DNA from: Bombiscardovia apis
GTDB taxonomy: Bacteria > Actinomycetota > Actinomycetes > Actinomycetales > Bifidobacteriaceae
Assembly: GCF_033095945.1 (NCBI RefSeq)
Contig: NZ_AP026800.1
Span: forward strand, 1,736,001-1,800,000
DNA length: 64,000 nt
Direction: 5' to 3'
A model generated the notes under the pieces. The model made no database searches and was not told the DNA's origin. It saw only the letters and a list, made by a program, of their open reading frames with translations. Numbering within the stretch: the stretch's first letter is position 1; every line of letters starts with the position of its first letter. The position numbers and the translations under genes are program-made. Below, piece by piece: positions 51,770-61,300 of this stretch.

Positions 51770-51882
51770 AAATGCAAGAGAGGAGTAGGAAGAAACGAGT
51801 CAATAATCGAGATTCACCGGCGAATCATGCGAAAGATACCAACGGTGAGGTATGGAGCTTCAAGTATTAGAAAAAAAGAAAA

Positions 51883-51964
51883 CTCTCACGCACCCGTCAG
51901 AGGCCACTTACCCTTGCTGCATTCCTGCCCTGGGGGGATTGGGTGACATAACGCCACGTGAGAG
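51883..51964 (-). ncRNA. ffs: Signal recognition particle RNA (4.5S type)
   Basis: On the minus strand the ends close as CTCTCACG with CGTGAGAG. The apical part reads CCCAGGGCAGGAATGCAGCA followed by AGGGTAAG, which matches the conserved SRP helix 8 with its GGAA tetraloop. A TTTTCTTTTTTTC run follows the 3' end as terminator. Length is about 82-90 bases, the small bacterial form. The RNA pairs with Ffh to target membrane and secreted proteins. Confidence 0.9.
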
Positions 51965-52021
51965 CAAATACTATTCTAGCGGACTGCGCGGATTTTTGCA
52001 GCCCGCGAATGTTTGGACGCT

Positions 52022-53008
52022 TTAGTAGTTGTCGCCGTTGAGAACGGAATTGTTGACCACTACATAATCGACATGGCGGATGTCGGTGAGCTTGCTGCCT
52101 CCGGCATACGAAATGGAGGACTGAAGGTCCTGCTCAATTTCGCGCAGGGTGTCGGCAATGGCACCGCGGTAAGGCACCAGCATCTGCTTACCTTCCACGT
52201 TGCGGTAGGCGCCCTTCTGCTTCTCCGAGGCCGAGCCCCAATACTGTTTGAAGGTCTTGCCATCGATGGTGATTTTGCCGCCGGGCGACTCGTCGTGACC
52301 AGCCAACAAGGAGCCTACCATCACCATAGAAGCGCCGAAGCGAATAGACTTAGCGATGTCGCCGTTGTAGCGAATGCCACCGTCGGCAATAATTGGCTTA
52401 CGAGCAGCCTTGGCGCACAAACGCACCGCCGCCAGCTGCCAACCGCCAGTACCGAAGCCGGTCTTGAGCTTGGTAATGCAAGCCTTGCCCGGCCCAATGC
52501 CCACCTTCGTAGCGTCCGCGCCCGCGTTCTCCAGCTCGCGCACCGCCTCGGGCGTACCCACGTTGCCAGCGATAACGAAAGCGCCGGGCAGGGCCTGCTT
52601 CAAGTGTTGAATCATGCGAATTACCGAGTCGGAGTGCCCGTGAGCTATGTCAATCGTGACATATTCTGGCACCAAGTCGGCAGCAGCCAGTTCGTCTACA
52701 AAGTCATGCTCGCCTTGCTTGACACCCACGGAAATCGAGGCATAGAGCCCCTTGCTGTGCATAGTGCGCACAAAATCGGCGCGGGTTTGCGGCTCAAAGC
52801 GGTGCATCACGTAAAAATACCCGTTAGCAGCCAGCCACTCGGCCAGCTCGTCGTGAATCACGGTCTCCATATTGGCAGGCACGACCGGAATCTTAAATGT
52901 GCGGGGCCCAAACTGCACCGATGCGTCCGCCTGAGAGCGGGACTCGATAATGCACTTGTTTGGAATGAGCTGCACATCGTCGTAGTCAAAGACTTCTGAA
53001 GGGATCAT
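52022..53008 (-). CDS. guaC: GMP reductase
   Basis: A 328-residue IMPDH-superfamily barrel that converts GMP to IMP with NADPH. The start is [20 protein letters not shown]. The catalytic Cys loop is [20 protein letters not shown] (about residues 174-193). Phosphate binding is in [20 protein letters not shown] and [18 protein letters not shown]. The flap segment is [20 protein letters not shown]. It lacks the CBS domains of IMPDH. The layout matches the Firmicutes-type GuaC. It is transcribed away from the RCC1 gene. No purine riboswitch shape was seen upstream. Confidence 0.95.
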   Translation of the reverse strand: MIPSEVFDYDDVQLIPNKCIIESRSQADASVQFGPRTFKIPVVPANMETVIHDELAEWLAANGYFYVMHRFEPQTRADFVRTMHSKGLYASISVGVKQGEHDFVDELAAADLVPEYVTIDIAHGHSDSVIRMIQHLKQALPGAFVIAGNVGTPEAVRELENAGADATKVGIGPGKACITKLKTGFGTGGWQLAAVRLCAKAARKPIIADGGIRYNGDIAKSIRFGASMVMVGSLLAGHDESPGGKITIDGKTFKQYWGSASEKQKGAYRNVEGKQMLVPYRGAIADTLREIEQDLQSSISYAGGSKLTDIRHVDYVVVNNSVLNGDNY

Positions 53009-53313
53009 GGGCTCTTAAGCTCCTTCGTACGTCGGCCGAGCTTTGGCCCAGCCGTCCGTAACTACAGTCTAGCAAGAGCCCTGCCGCAAGCGAACAATCA
53101 CCGAACTCTGCGCAGTCGTTTGTAAGGACCGCAAGCGCAGAGCCCGAAATCCGCAGCATTGCGCCATCAGCATGGTAGAATGATACCTTATATATGCAAT
53201 ACGCAGACTGTTTGCACTAGTTGGGGAACTTGCACCGCGGAGCTTTGGTCCGCTCAGCTGCTCTTGCACGATACTCGAGTCCACCACTTGCACTCATTAC
53301 ACAGGGGTTTCAC
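53009..53313. other. Divergent intergenic region between guaC and the RCC1 surface protein gene
   Basis: The 305 bp hold the promoters of both genes but no gene that I can support. An 8-bp inverted pair (CTCTGCGC at 53106, GCGCAGAG at 53135) is the only structure. AT-rich sequence near 53178-53205 could be the RCC1 promoter. An open frame that starts at 53221 reads through the signal peptide and is not judged a separate gene. Confidence 0.4.
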
Positions 53314-56300
53314 ATGCGTAATTCCCGCACTGCCAGCGCAGTTGTGTTAACGCTAGCTCTAACTATCCTTGGGGGGGGGGGCTACTCAGTTTACGCGCTC
53401 AGCCGCAGCTGACTCAGCTCCAGATGATTCTCCCAGCCAACTGACACGCGGTGGTGTCACTGGCGAGGAAACAGTTGACGGATTCACGCTCAGCCCTACT
53501 AAAGGTCTTGCAAACGCGCCAAACCAGGCAAGCATCACACCGCCCGTACCACCAAACGGCGTACACTACACCCAAATAAGCACAGGCTGGGGCCACAGCT
53601 TGGCAATCGGCAACGACGGTAAGGTCTATGCCTGGGGATTCAACGTGCACGGAGAAGTGGATCCAACAATAGTAGGGCATGTCAATAGACCAGTGCGCGT
53701 ACAAGGCTTACCAAGCAACGTACGTTTTACTCAGGTTAGTGCCGGCGAGTACCATTCGCTCGCCCTCGGAGACGATCGCCAAGTATATGCTTGGGGGCAA
53801 AACTACTCCGGGCAACTTGGCAGTTCAACAGGCTTTGGAAGCATCGCAGGAAGCGGTGAAATTGTTCAAGTTTCAGGCGGCGACTTGCACGTTGGCATCA
53901 CCCAAATTAGCGCAGGCGCGGGCCACTCACTGGCCCTTGGCACCGACAGACAAATCTACGCGTGGGGCAGCAATACATACGGAGAGTTGGGCAACACCAC
54001 TGGCAACTCCGCACCCCCTAACCCCGCCAACATAGCACCCAAGCGAGTGACGGGGGCTGGACTGCCTCGTTATTGGGACCAAATTAGCGCAGGCTCAGGC
54101 TACAGCCTGGCTGTAGGATACAACAACCGGGTGTACGCATGGGGCAGCAACAAATACGGAACCCTAGCCACCCCCACCAACAGTGGCAGCACTATTGCGA
54201 ATCCCACTCCTCATGAGATACCCAACGCAGTCTCAATATTTGGCTGGTCACCGCTGACCATCAAGGCAGGATACATATCTGCCGCAGTCATCAGCAGAGA
54301 CCACAAAGTATATATGTGGGGCAATAACATGTATGGGCAACTGGGCAGTAGCGTTAATCTTGGCACGAACACCCCAGTCACCACCCCCACCTTAGTCTCC
54401 GGCGGCGCACTGCCCGCAGATATTGACAGCATAGATATAAGCTCAGGCACTCACGACGTCAATATCGTTAGCGGAGCCAGCACCCTCGCTATTGGCAGCG
54501 ATCACAAAGTCTACGCATGGGGAGATAACTACTTTGGGCAGCTTGGCAACTCAACGAATTTACGCACCAACACGCCAAACCCCACGCCAACTTTGGTCTC
54601 AAGCGCAGACCTATCCGGCAATACCACACACATTGCCGCTGGCGCAGGCCACTCTATCGCTCTCAACAACGACAACCATGCATACACCTGGGGCCTCAAC
54701 GGATACGGGGCTTTAGGTCAGGGAATAGCCTTATCTGTAGTCAGCCCCACACCCGGGAAAGTCCTCGAACCGGTAATCACCATTACCGGCATAAAGTTCG
54801 GCTCAACCGCAGCCGTTGCCACGTCTCAAGATGCCAACACTGGCACATGGACAGTTGATGTGCCCCAGCACTCAATAGGCAAGGTCGACGTCAGCGTGGC
54901 CTGGGCCATAGATGGAATCGCGCAAACCCCAATCACGCTGCATTATGAGTATAAGGGCACATACACGGTTCATTACGACCTTGGCGAGGGAAATGGGAAA
55001 GCAACAGGGCCAGCTGACCAAGCGGTGATGAACGGCGAGCCAGCTAATTGGCCCGAAGATCCAATCTGGACCAACCATCAGTTCACTGGTTGGTTCACAG
55101 CCGACGGCAAACCTTGGGGCTTCATCAATCCAGTAAACGAAGAGTTGACTTTGACCGCCCACTGGAACCACTACACCTTTGATATCTCCTCAACAATTGG
55201 CCCGACAACTGGCAACACTCCAGTGACCATACAGGCAAATCCCAAAACCACCAGTTTGCGCTTCACCCAAGTAAGCGGCGGCTCCGAGTACCATACCCTG
55301 GCACTCGGCTCAGACGGCAACGTTTACGCTTGGGGATGGAACGAATACGGCCAGCTGGGAGACGGCACTTTCTTTAGGGCCACTCGCTCGCAGCCATTGC
55401 GAGTATTGACTCCAGCTGGGGTCCACTTTCTCCAAGTCAGCACGGGGTTATATCACTCTCTCGCTTTAGGAGAAGACCACAAGGTGTATTCGTGGGGTTT
55501 CAATTTTAGCGGAGAACTCGGAGTAGCCAACAGTGGTAGACCACAGCCAAATCCTACTCCTATAAAGGTTACAAGCGGCAGTCTCAGCAACGCTTATATC
55601 ACTCAAATCAGCGCAGCAAACGGCTATTCACTCGCCCTCGACTCCAGAGGAAACGTGCATTCCTGGGGTCATAACAGGTCCGGACAACTCGGCAACACTA
55701 CCAACACCGGAGAAAACTACCCCAACCCAATACCGACACAAGTTATAGGTGGTTCCCTAACGCGGCGCAACATCATACAAATCAGCGCAGGCGGAGGCAC
55801 TGTCTTTGCGCTCGACAACACCGGCCGAGTTCACGCTTGGGGAAACAACACTGCCGGCCAACTCGGCAACACTGACGGTAACGGTATCTCAGATAGCAGT
55901 CATCCCACGCCCACGCTAGTTACCGGGGGCAGCTTGCCAGACGGCAGTATCACACAAATCAGTGCAGGAGGGTCCTTTGCTCTCGCTTTAGACACTACAG
56001 GCCACGTTCACGCTTGGGGATGGAATTCGTACGGCCAGCTCGGCAACACAAACAATATCAATCTGGGCATGATGGACAAAACAGCCAACCCCACACCCAC
56101 ACCAGTGAACACCGGCAGTCTCAGCAACGCCACAATCACTAGCATTAGTGCAGGAGGCGGCCACTCTGTAGCAATCGACACTCAGGGACGATTACACGCC
56201 TGGGGTTGGAATTCATACGGGCAGCTCGGCAACAGCATTAACAGTAGTGTCAGTTCTGAGACAAGAGCCAACCCCATACCTGTGCTCGTGACCGGAGGAA

Positions 56301-56830
56301 GCCTGCCGGCCGACAGGATTATCCAGGCCGATGCCGGAGCCGATTACACCCTGGCAATTAGCCATGACGGCAGTGGCAGCGCTTGGGGAGCCAACTACAA
56401 CAACCAACTCGGCGACGGCAACAGCTTATCTAGTACCGCCAATCCAACTCCCCGCGCAATTACATCGGGCGCAATCGATGTAAGCAGCATTGAATTCGGC
56501 GATTCGAGCCACGCCATAACACCGAGCTACAACGAGAGCGCCAAACAATGGAACGGCAAAAGCCCCGCCCATCCCGAAGGCACGATAGCAGTCAAAATGA
56601 AGTGGAGCACAACAGGAGCTCCCCAGCCCGACTATGTCATCACACCCGGCTTCCGCTACTACACCTTCCTAACGCTGCCCGCAGCCGGAACCGTGCCCTT
56701 GCAACGCTTCGGCGGGAGCAGCCTCCTCCTAGTCACCACCCTGGCCACCACCGCATACGCCGCCTACCAAGTAGGCAAACAAGGCCACCACCCAAAAGCC
56801 CGCCACCACCCCCACAACCGCCAGGGGTAA
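53314..56830 (+). CDS. RCC1-repeat surface protein, phase-variable (OFF by frameshift at poly-G tract)
   Basis: In the ON frame (one G fewer) the product would be about 1171 residues: signal peptide MRNSRTASAVVLTLALTIL, then two blocks of seven RCC1 repeats. Each repeat looks like FTQVSAGEYHSLALGDDRQV followed by YAWGQNYSGQLG. The blocks would make two seven-bladed propellers at about residues 75-495 and 640-1080. An IPT-like and one InlB-type segment (HQFTGWFTADGKPW) separate them. The end is LPAAG, a membrane helix and a His/Lys-rich tail, an LPxTG-like sorting signal. Here 11 G at 53371-53381 put the signal peptide in a different frame from the body; the signal frame stops at 53412. The start follows AGGGG. 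A sequencing error in the G run is the alternative. Confidence 0.85.
53371..53381 (+). repeat. 11-base poly-G tract at the signal peptide/body junction
   Basis: Eleven G lie between CTT and CTACTCAG. The frame of the signal peptide and that of the RCC1 body differ by one base. Ten or thirteen G would join them; eleven or twelve would not. Confidence 0.92.
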
Positions 56831-56979
56831 GCAAGCAACCACAGGCAATCGCCCCGACAAGCACCCGCGTGAAAGCTCGAAAGGAAATCGTAGACATAGC
56901 GGCCTGGTGGAGCCGGTGCCGCAGTGCCGTTGATATGATTAGCCAAGATTATGACTGATACCAAGCGAGAGGAAGCGCA

Positions 56980-58143
56980 ATGGACGCGGATTTGGTGATT
57001 GTGGGGGCCGGGCTCTTTGGGCTTACTGTGGCGCAGCAGGCGGTGGAGGCTACCGGTGCGCGCGTACAGATTATCGACGTACGCGACCACATCGGCGGCA
57101 ACGCCTACTCCTACAAGGACGAGGAAACAGGGGCCGAGATTCACCAGTACGGCGCCCACCTCTTCCACACCTCCAACAAGCGCGTGTGGGACTACACCAA
57201 CCGCTTCACCGAGTTCACCGACTACAACCACCGCGTCTACACCACACATAAGGGCGAGGTCTTCCCCCTGCCTATCAATTTGGGCACTATCAACCAGTTC
57301 TTCCACGCCCACTACACGCCTGCCCAGGCCAAGGCGTTGATTCAGGAGCAGGCCGGCGAACTGGCGGGCACCGATCCCGAGAACCTGAACGACCAGGGCA
57401 TTTCACTGATTGGCCGCCCCCTGTACGAAGCGTTTATTAAAAATTACACGGCAAAGCAGTGGCAGACCGACCCTTCCGAGTTGCCTGCTTCCATTATTAA
57501 GCGCCTGCCCGTGCGCTTCAACTATGACAACCACTACTTCAAGGACACCTGGGAGGGCCTGCCCAAGGACGGTTACACAGCTTGGTTTGAGCGCATGATT
57601 GACGACCCGCGCATTTCCGTCTCGCTCTCCACCGACTTCTTCGACAGCTCGCAGCCCTTCAACCGCGATGCTCTAGTCGGCAAGGTGCCCGTGGTCTACA
57701 CCGGCCCCGTAGACCGCTATTTCGACTACCAGCTGGGCGAACTCAAGTGGCGCACGGTAGAGTTTAAAGAGCAGCGCTACAACGAGGATGACCACTTCGG
57801 CTGTCCAGTCATGAACTTCTCTGACTCGGATGTGCCCTACACGCGTGCCATCGAGTTCAAAAACTTCAACCCTGAGCGCTACGAGGAGCAGAACCACGAG
57901 CGCACGGTGGTCTGGGAAGAGTACTCCCGCTTCGCCAGCAAGGGCGACGAACCTTACTACCCCATCAACACGGCCGAAGACCGCAGTCTCTACACACAGT
58001 ACAAGGAACTGGCCGAGAAGCAGCCGCAAGTAGTCTTCGGCGGTCGTTTGGGCACTTACGCATACTACGACATGCACCAAGTTATCAACTCGGCACTGGT
58101 GGCCTTCGAAAAACAGATTGAGCCCATGCTAGCTCAGCACTAA
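56980..58143 (+). CDS. glf: UDP-galactopyranose mutase
   Basis: A 387-residue flavoenzyme that interconverts UDP-galactopyranose and UDP-galactofuranose. The FAD fold starts DADLVIVGAGLFGLTVAQQA. RDHIGGNAYSYKDEETGAEI and QYGAHLFHTSNKRVWDY are signature segments. FIKNYTAKQWQTDPSELPAS contains the active loop Trp and Arg region, and YPINTAEDRSLYTQYKELAE and VVFGGRLGTYAYYDMHQVIN close the fold. The ATG follows AGAGGAAG. Galactofuranose is used in cell-wall or surface polysaccharides. No galactofuranosyltransferase is adjacent in the window. It lies between the RCC1 gene and a 31-bp-period repeat array. Confidence 0.97.
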   Translation: MDADLVIVGAGLFGLTVAQQAVEATGARVQIIDVRDHIGGNAYSYKDEETGAEIHQYGAHLFHTSNKRVWDYTNRFTEFTDYNHRVYTTHKGEVFPLPINLGTINQFFHAHYTPAQAKALIQEQAGELAGTDPENLNDQGISLIGRPLYEAFIKNYTAKQWQTDPSELPASIIKRLPVRFNYDNHYFKDTWEGLPKDGYTAWFERMIDDPRISVSLSTDFFDSSQPFNRDALVGKVPVVYTGPVDRYFDYQLGELKWRTVEFKEQRYNEDDHFGCPVMNFSDSDVPYTRAIEFKNFNPERYEEQNHERTVVWEEYSRFASKGDEPYYPINTAEDRSLYTQYKELAEKQPQVVFGGRLGTYAYYDMHQVINSALVAFEKQIEPMLAQH

Positions 58144-58211
58144 GCGCTTACTGGCCCCCGCAATCATATTCGGGGATTGTATTCGCCTAGCCCGCGCCAA
58201 CACAGGCTCAA

Positions 58212-58289
58212 TGGCTGAAAACTTGCAAAGATATTCCCAGCTTGCGAGTTTTCAGCCATTTTTCGTATTTCAGTGGCTGAAAACTCGCA
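58212..58289. repeat. 31-bp-period array of three alternating inverted 16-bp arms (locus B)
   Basis: Arms start at 58212, 58243 and 58274, exactly 31 bp apart and alternating in direction. The last two are a perfect inverted pair (TGCGAGTTTTCAGCCA / TGGCTGAAAACTCGCA) around a 15-base spacer ending TTTCAG. The first arm differs at one base (TTGCA in place of TCGCA). The arms fit the same consensus as locus A at 10543-10712, and the last spacer resembles the last spacer there. The array lies between the convergent ends of glf and the protease gene. Confidence 0.88.
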
Positions 58290-58300
58290 CTTTCACTGCT

Positions 58301-61300
58301 TTACCGGCTGATATGCATGCCGCAAATCGTCCGCTCGAACCGGCCCGAGGCAACGAGTGCCGCTGCACCAAGAGTTAGCACCACTGCGAGCGCGATGAGG
58401 AGGTCTACCTCAGCTCCGGTTGCCGCTAGCTGGGAAGGATCTTGCTGGCGAGCTGCTACTTTAGATTCCTTGCCAGCAGGTTGTATGCCGGCAGCTGCCG
58501 CACCGGGGGCACCCGCGCCAGGACCCGCGGGAGCACCGGGAGTGACCTTGCCAGAGCCATCTGAGCCGGAGCCCGGGGCAGGGTGAGAGCCGCTGCCACT
58601 GCCGGGGCCGCCGCCAGAACCAGAACCGCCGCCAGGCTGCTTGTGGTCAGTAGTAGCAGATACCAGCTGCCCTACGGCCGCCGCCAACGTCTGCTCGGCA
58701 GCATTCACATCTGCCTGATTAGCATTCGGGTCAGCTAAGACCGCCTGAGCCTGAGCCAAAGCCTGAGCAAAGGTCGCCCAGCTGGCCGCAGTGTAGTCGC
58801 CAGCCTTCAGCTTTGCCGCCGCACTCACAGCAGCCTGCAGCTTGTCCTTATTTACAGCCAGCTCGGCTTGCACCAGGCCGTTGTATGCCGTTTGCAAGAC
58901 GTTATAGGCGCTATCGAGATCGGCCTGCAAGGAAGCCGGGTTGCTCAACACCTGTCGAGCCGCTGCTAGGGCCGTTTGCAAGGCCTGCCAAGAAGCCGGC
59001 GTGTACTTACTTGCGTCCAGAGCGGAATACTGGGCGATGGCAGACTGCAACTGCGCCTTATTTATCGGCGTTATGTTGCTAATATCCAAACTCAGCTGGC
59101 TACCTGGCTGCTCGGGCGCAGAACCATACGTGTGCACGTTCAGCACCTTGGCAGGGCCGGGAGTGCGAACCATGGCAGTATTGACCGGCACCACTACGCC
59201 GTCTTGGTCGTCGAAAGTAGTCTCCCCGTTGCCCGAAGCGCCGCTGGCACCAAACCAGATAGCTGGATGGTAAGCGTCGAAGGCATCGTCCGGGCCGCCG
59301 GCAGCTTGGTCCACTTCGTATGGGTTGGGTGCGTCAGCCGCGTAAATCGACTGCGTTACCACCGAATACCTGATGGGAGCAGACTGGCTAGCGCTAGTGA
59401 AACCGAGGGCGGAAAGCTTCGCCGACAGCACTACCTGATTGGAGTCAGAGATAAAAGCATCATCAATGGGCTCCTCGTCCACGAGCGTATCCATATATCC
59501 GGAATTGTCGAGCGTGTAGGTGCGCGCAAATGCCGTGTCGGTTTGAGTGCCATCGGGGGTCTCGGTCTCCACAGAGATGACGTGGTCCGCAGTACCGTCG
59601 TTGTTTGTATCCAAATAAACACTTGGCACGACAGCGCCGTTTCCAATGCGATTCCAAGTCTTATCGGTGATAATACCGAAGGAAAGCAAGCCCTGCGAGG
59701 GGTCTGCCAGCTGGGGTGCGGTAGAGGAATACCCTACTGCGCGAATGTCGCCAGCTGCCAGGCTGCGCTGAGCATGATCGCCCGGCGTGCCCACATATCC
59801 GTCGACTGGATCCTCAACTCCGTAGATCATCGGCACGAGTTTCGACGCGTAAGTCTGCTCGCCGGTGCCCTGAGCGAAGCCGTGGCCGCTAATGGCAAGC
59901 CGCTTATCGCCGCCCACGTTCTCCTGGTAGGGAGCGCTGGTCTGCGAAACAGGCTTGGGTGCCGAAGAAACAGCCACTCGCAGCCCGTAGGCATCCGGGG
60001 TACCGGTCTGCGGAACCAGCTTTACCACGCCGGAAGCGTCGGTCACATACGAACGGTGCTCGCCGGCGACTTCTGCGCTCTGCGTTGTATCGCGCGTGTG
60101 ACGCAAAGCCGACTGGTCAGGAATGCTGAGCGTAACACTAAAACTGGCCGAATCATTGGCTGGCACCGTAATCGTGTTTGCACTCAATTGATAGTTGACC
60201 CCAGGAGTTGAAGTGCGTGGCGCATATGAAATGTCGTACGTGCGTGCGCTGCTACTGGTGTTTGAAACGGTGAAGGTCTTCGTAGCCGAATAGCCAGCCT
60301 GAGGCACCTGGACGATGCCGAACTGCCCGCTCACAGCCACCTCGTCGGCAGAAACATGAACAGGGTTGCTTACCGCTGCCCGTGCGTCGATACGGCCCGA
60401 TCCCACGCGCATTGGGCTCATTGCTGTGGAACGATCTGCGCTGAGCACGTCGTGGTCGGCAGTGTTCATCATCTGCGCTTTGACTTGGTAAGCATTCCAA
60501 TCTGGGTGAGACTGGCGAACTAGAGCCGTAACTCCGGAAGTGAGCGGGGTGGCCATAGAAGTACCGCTCATAACCTCGCGATTGTTGCCAGAGCCAGCCG
60601 AAGCGGAGATGATACCAACGCCGGGAGCTGCAACATCTGGCTTAACCGTGCCATCGTAGGAGCCGTGAATGCCGCGCGAAGTGAAGGAAGCAACTACGTC
60701 TTCCTTTTCGCTGGCATAGTTGGAGTCTACGCTCAAGCGCAAGTTATCTGCAAGCTTGAGTTCAAGACTGCCGTTGTTGATTGCGGTCTGCAAGTCTTGG
60801 TTACCATTGGCATCCTTAACCAGCTGGAAGCCGGGAATATTAGCATTGCCACCGATTCCTGCTTGAGGAACATTCTCTTTGGAACCAAATACGACACCGA
60901 CAGCTCCGGCAGCCTGCGCTCGATTAAAGCGAGTGCCAGACCCGCAGACTATAGCGTTATCGTCCCACTCAACGTAAGCAATTTTGCCACTCACCCGCGC
61001 AGCATCAGCGGCAGAATAGGCCTTGCAGCCTTCCAAGTTAGTTGGGTCACTCACTCGTGCCACTGGAGCTGTAACCGAGAACCCTGGATTGTTGTAATTC
61101 CTAGAATATTGGCCTGCTAGCTTCGTGCCTACTAGGCTTGCTGGCCCTGCGGTCACCTCGACTGCGTCTTGCAAGGTTTTACCTGACTGGCTAGCAGCCA
61201 CGGTGAGCGCGCTCTTGGCCGTGCCTGGCGAACCTGTCACATCGCTCACGTCGTCTTCGTTGCCAGCAGCGATGACGGAAATCACGCCATCGCGGGAAAG

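Noticed and set aside
50928-51870. Plus-strand frames over the XRE and orphan genes
   Set aside because: They lack ribosome sites and family motifs, while the minus-strand genes have strong Shine-Dalgarno sequences at matching starts.
52013-52999. 328-residue plus-strand frame
   Set aside because: Exact mirror of guaC, whose motifs are certain; no independent support.
53009-53313. Purine riboswitch upstream of guaC
   Set aside because: The conserved three-way junction loops could not be found; only one 8-bp inverted repeat is present.
53221-53412. Separate 63-residue gene ahead of the RCC1 frame
   Set aside because: Its last 32 codons are a signal peptide that stops just past the G tract. 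It is better explained as the 5' part of the phase-variable RCC1 gene.
58976-60211. 411-residue plus-strand frame
   Set aside because: Antisense to the subtilisin-like gene; Arg/Ser-rich composition and no ribosome site.
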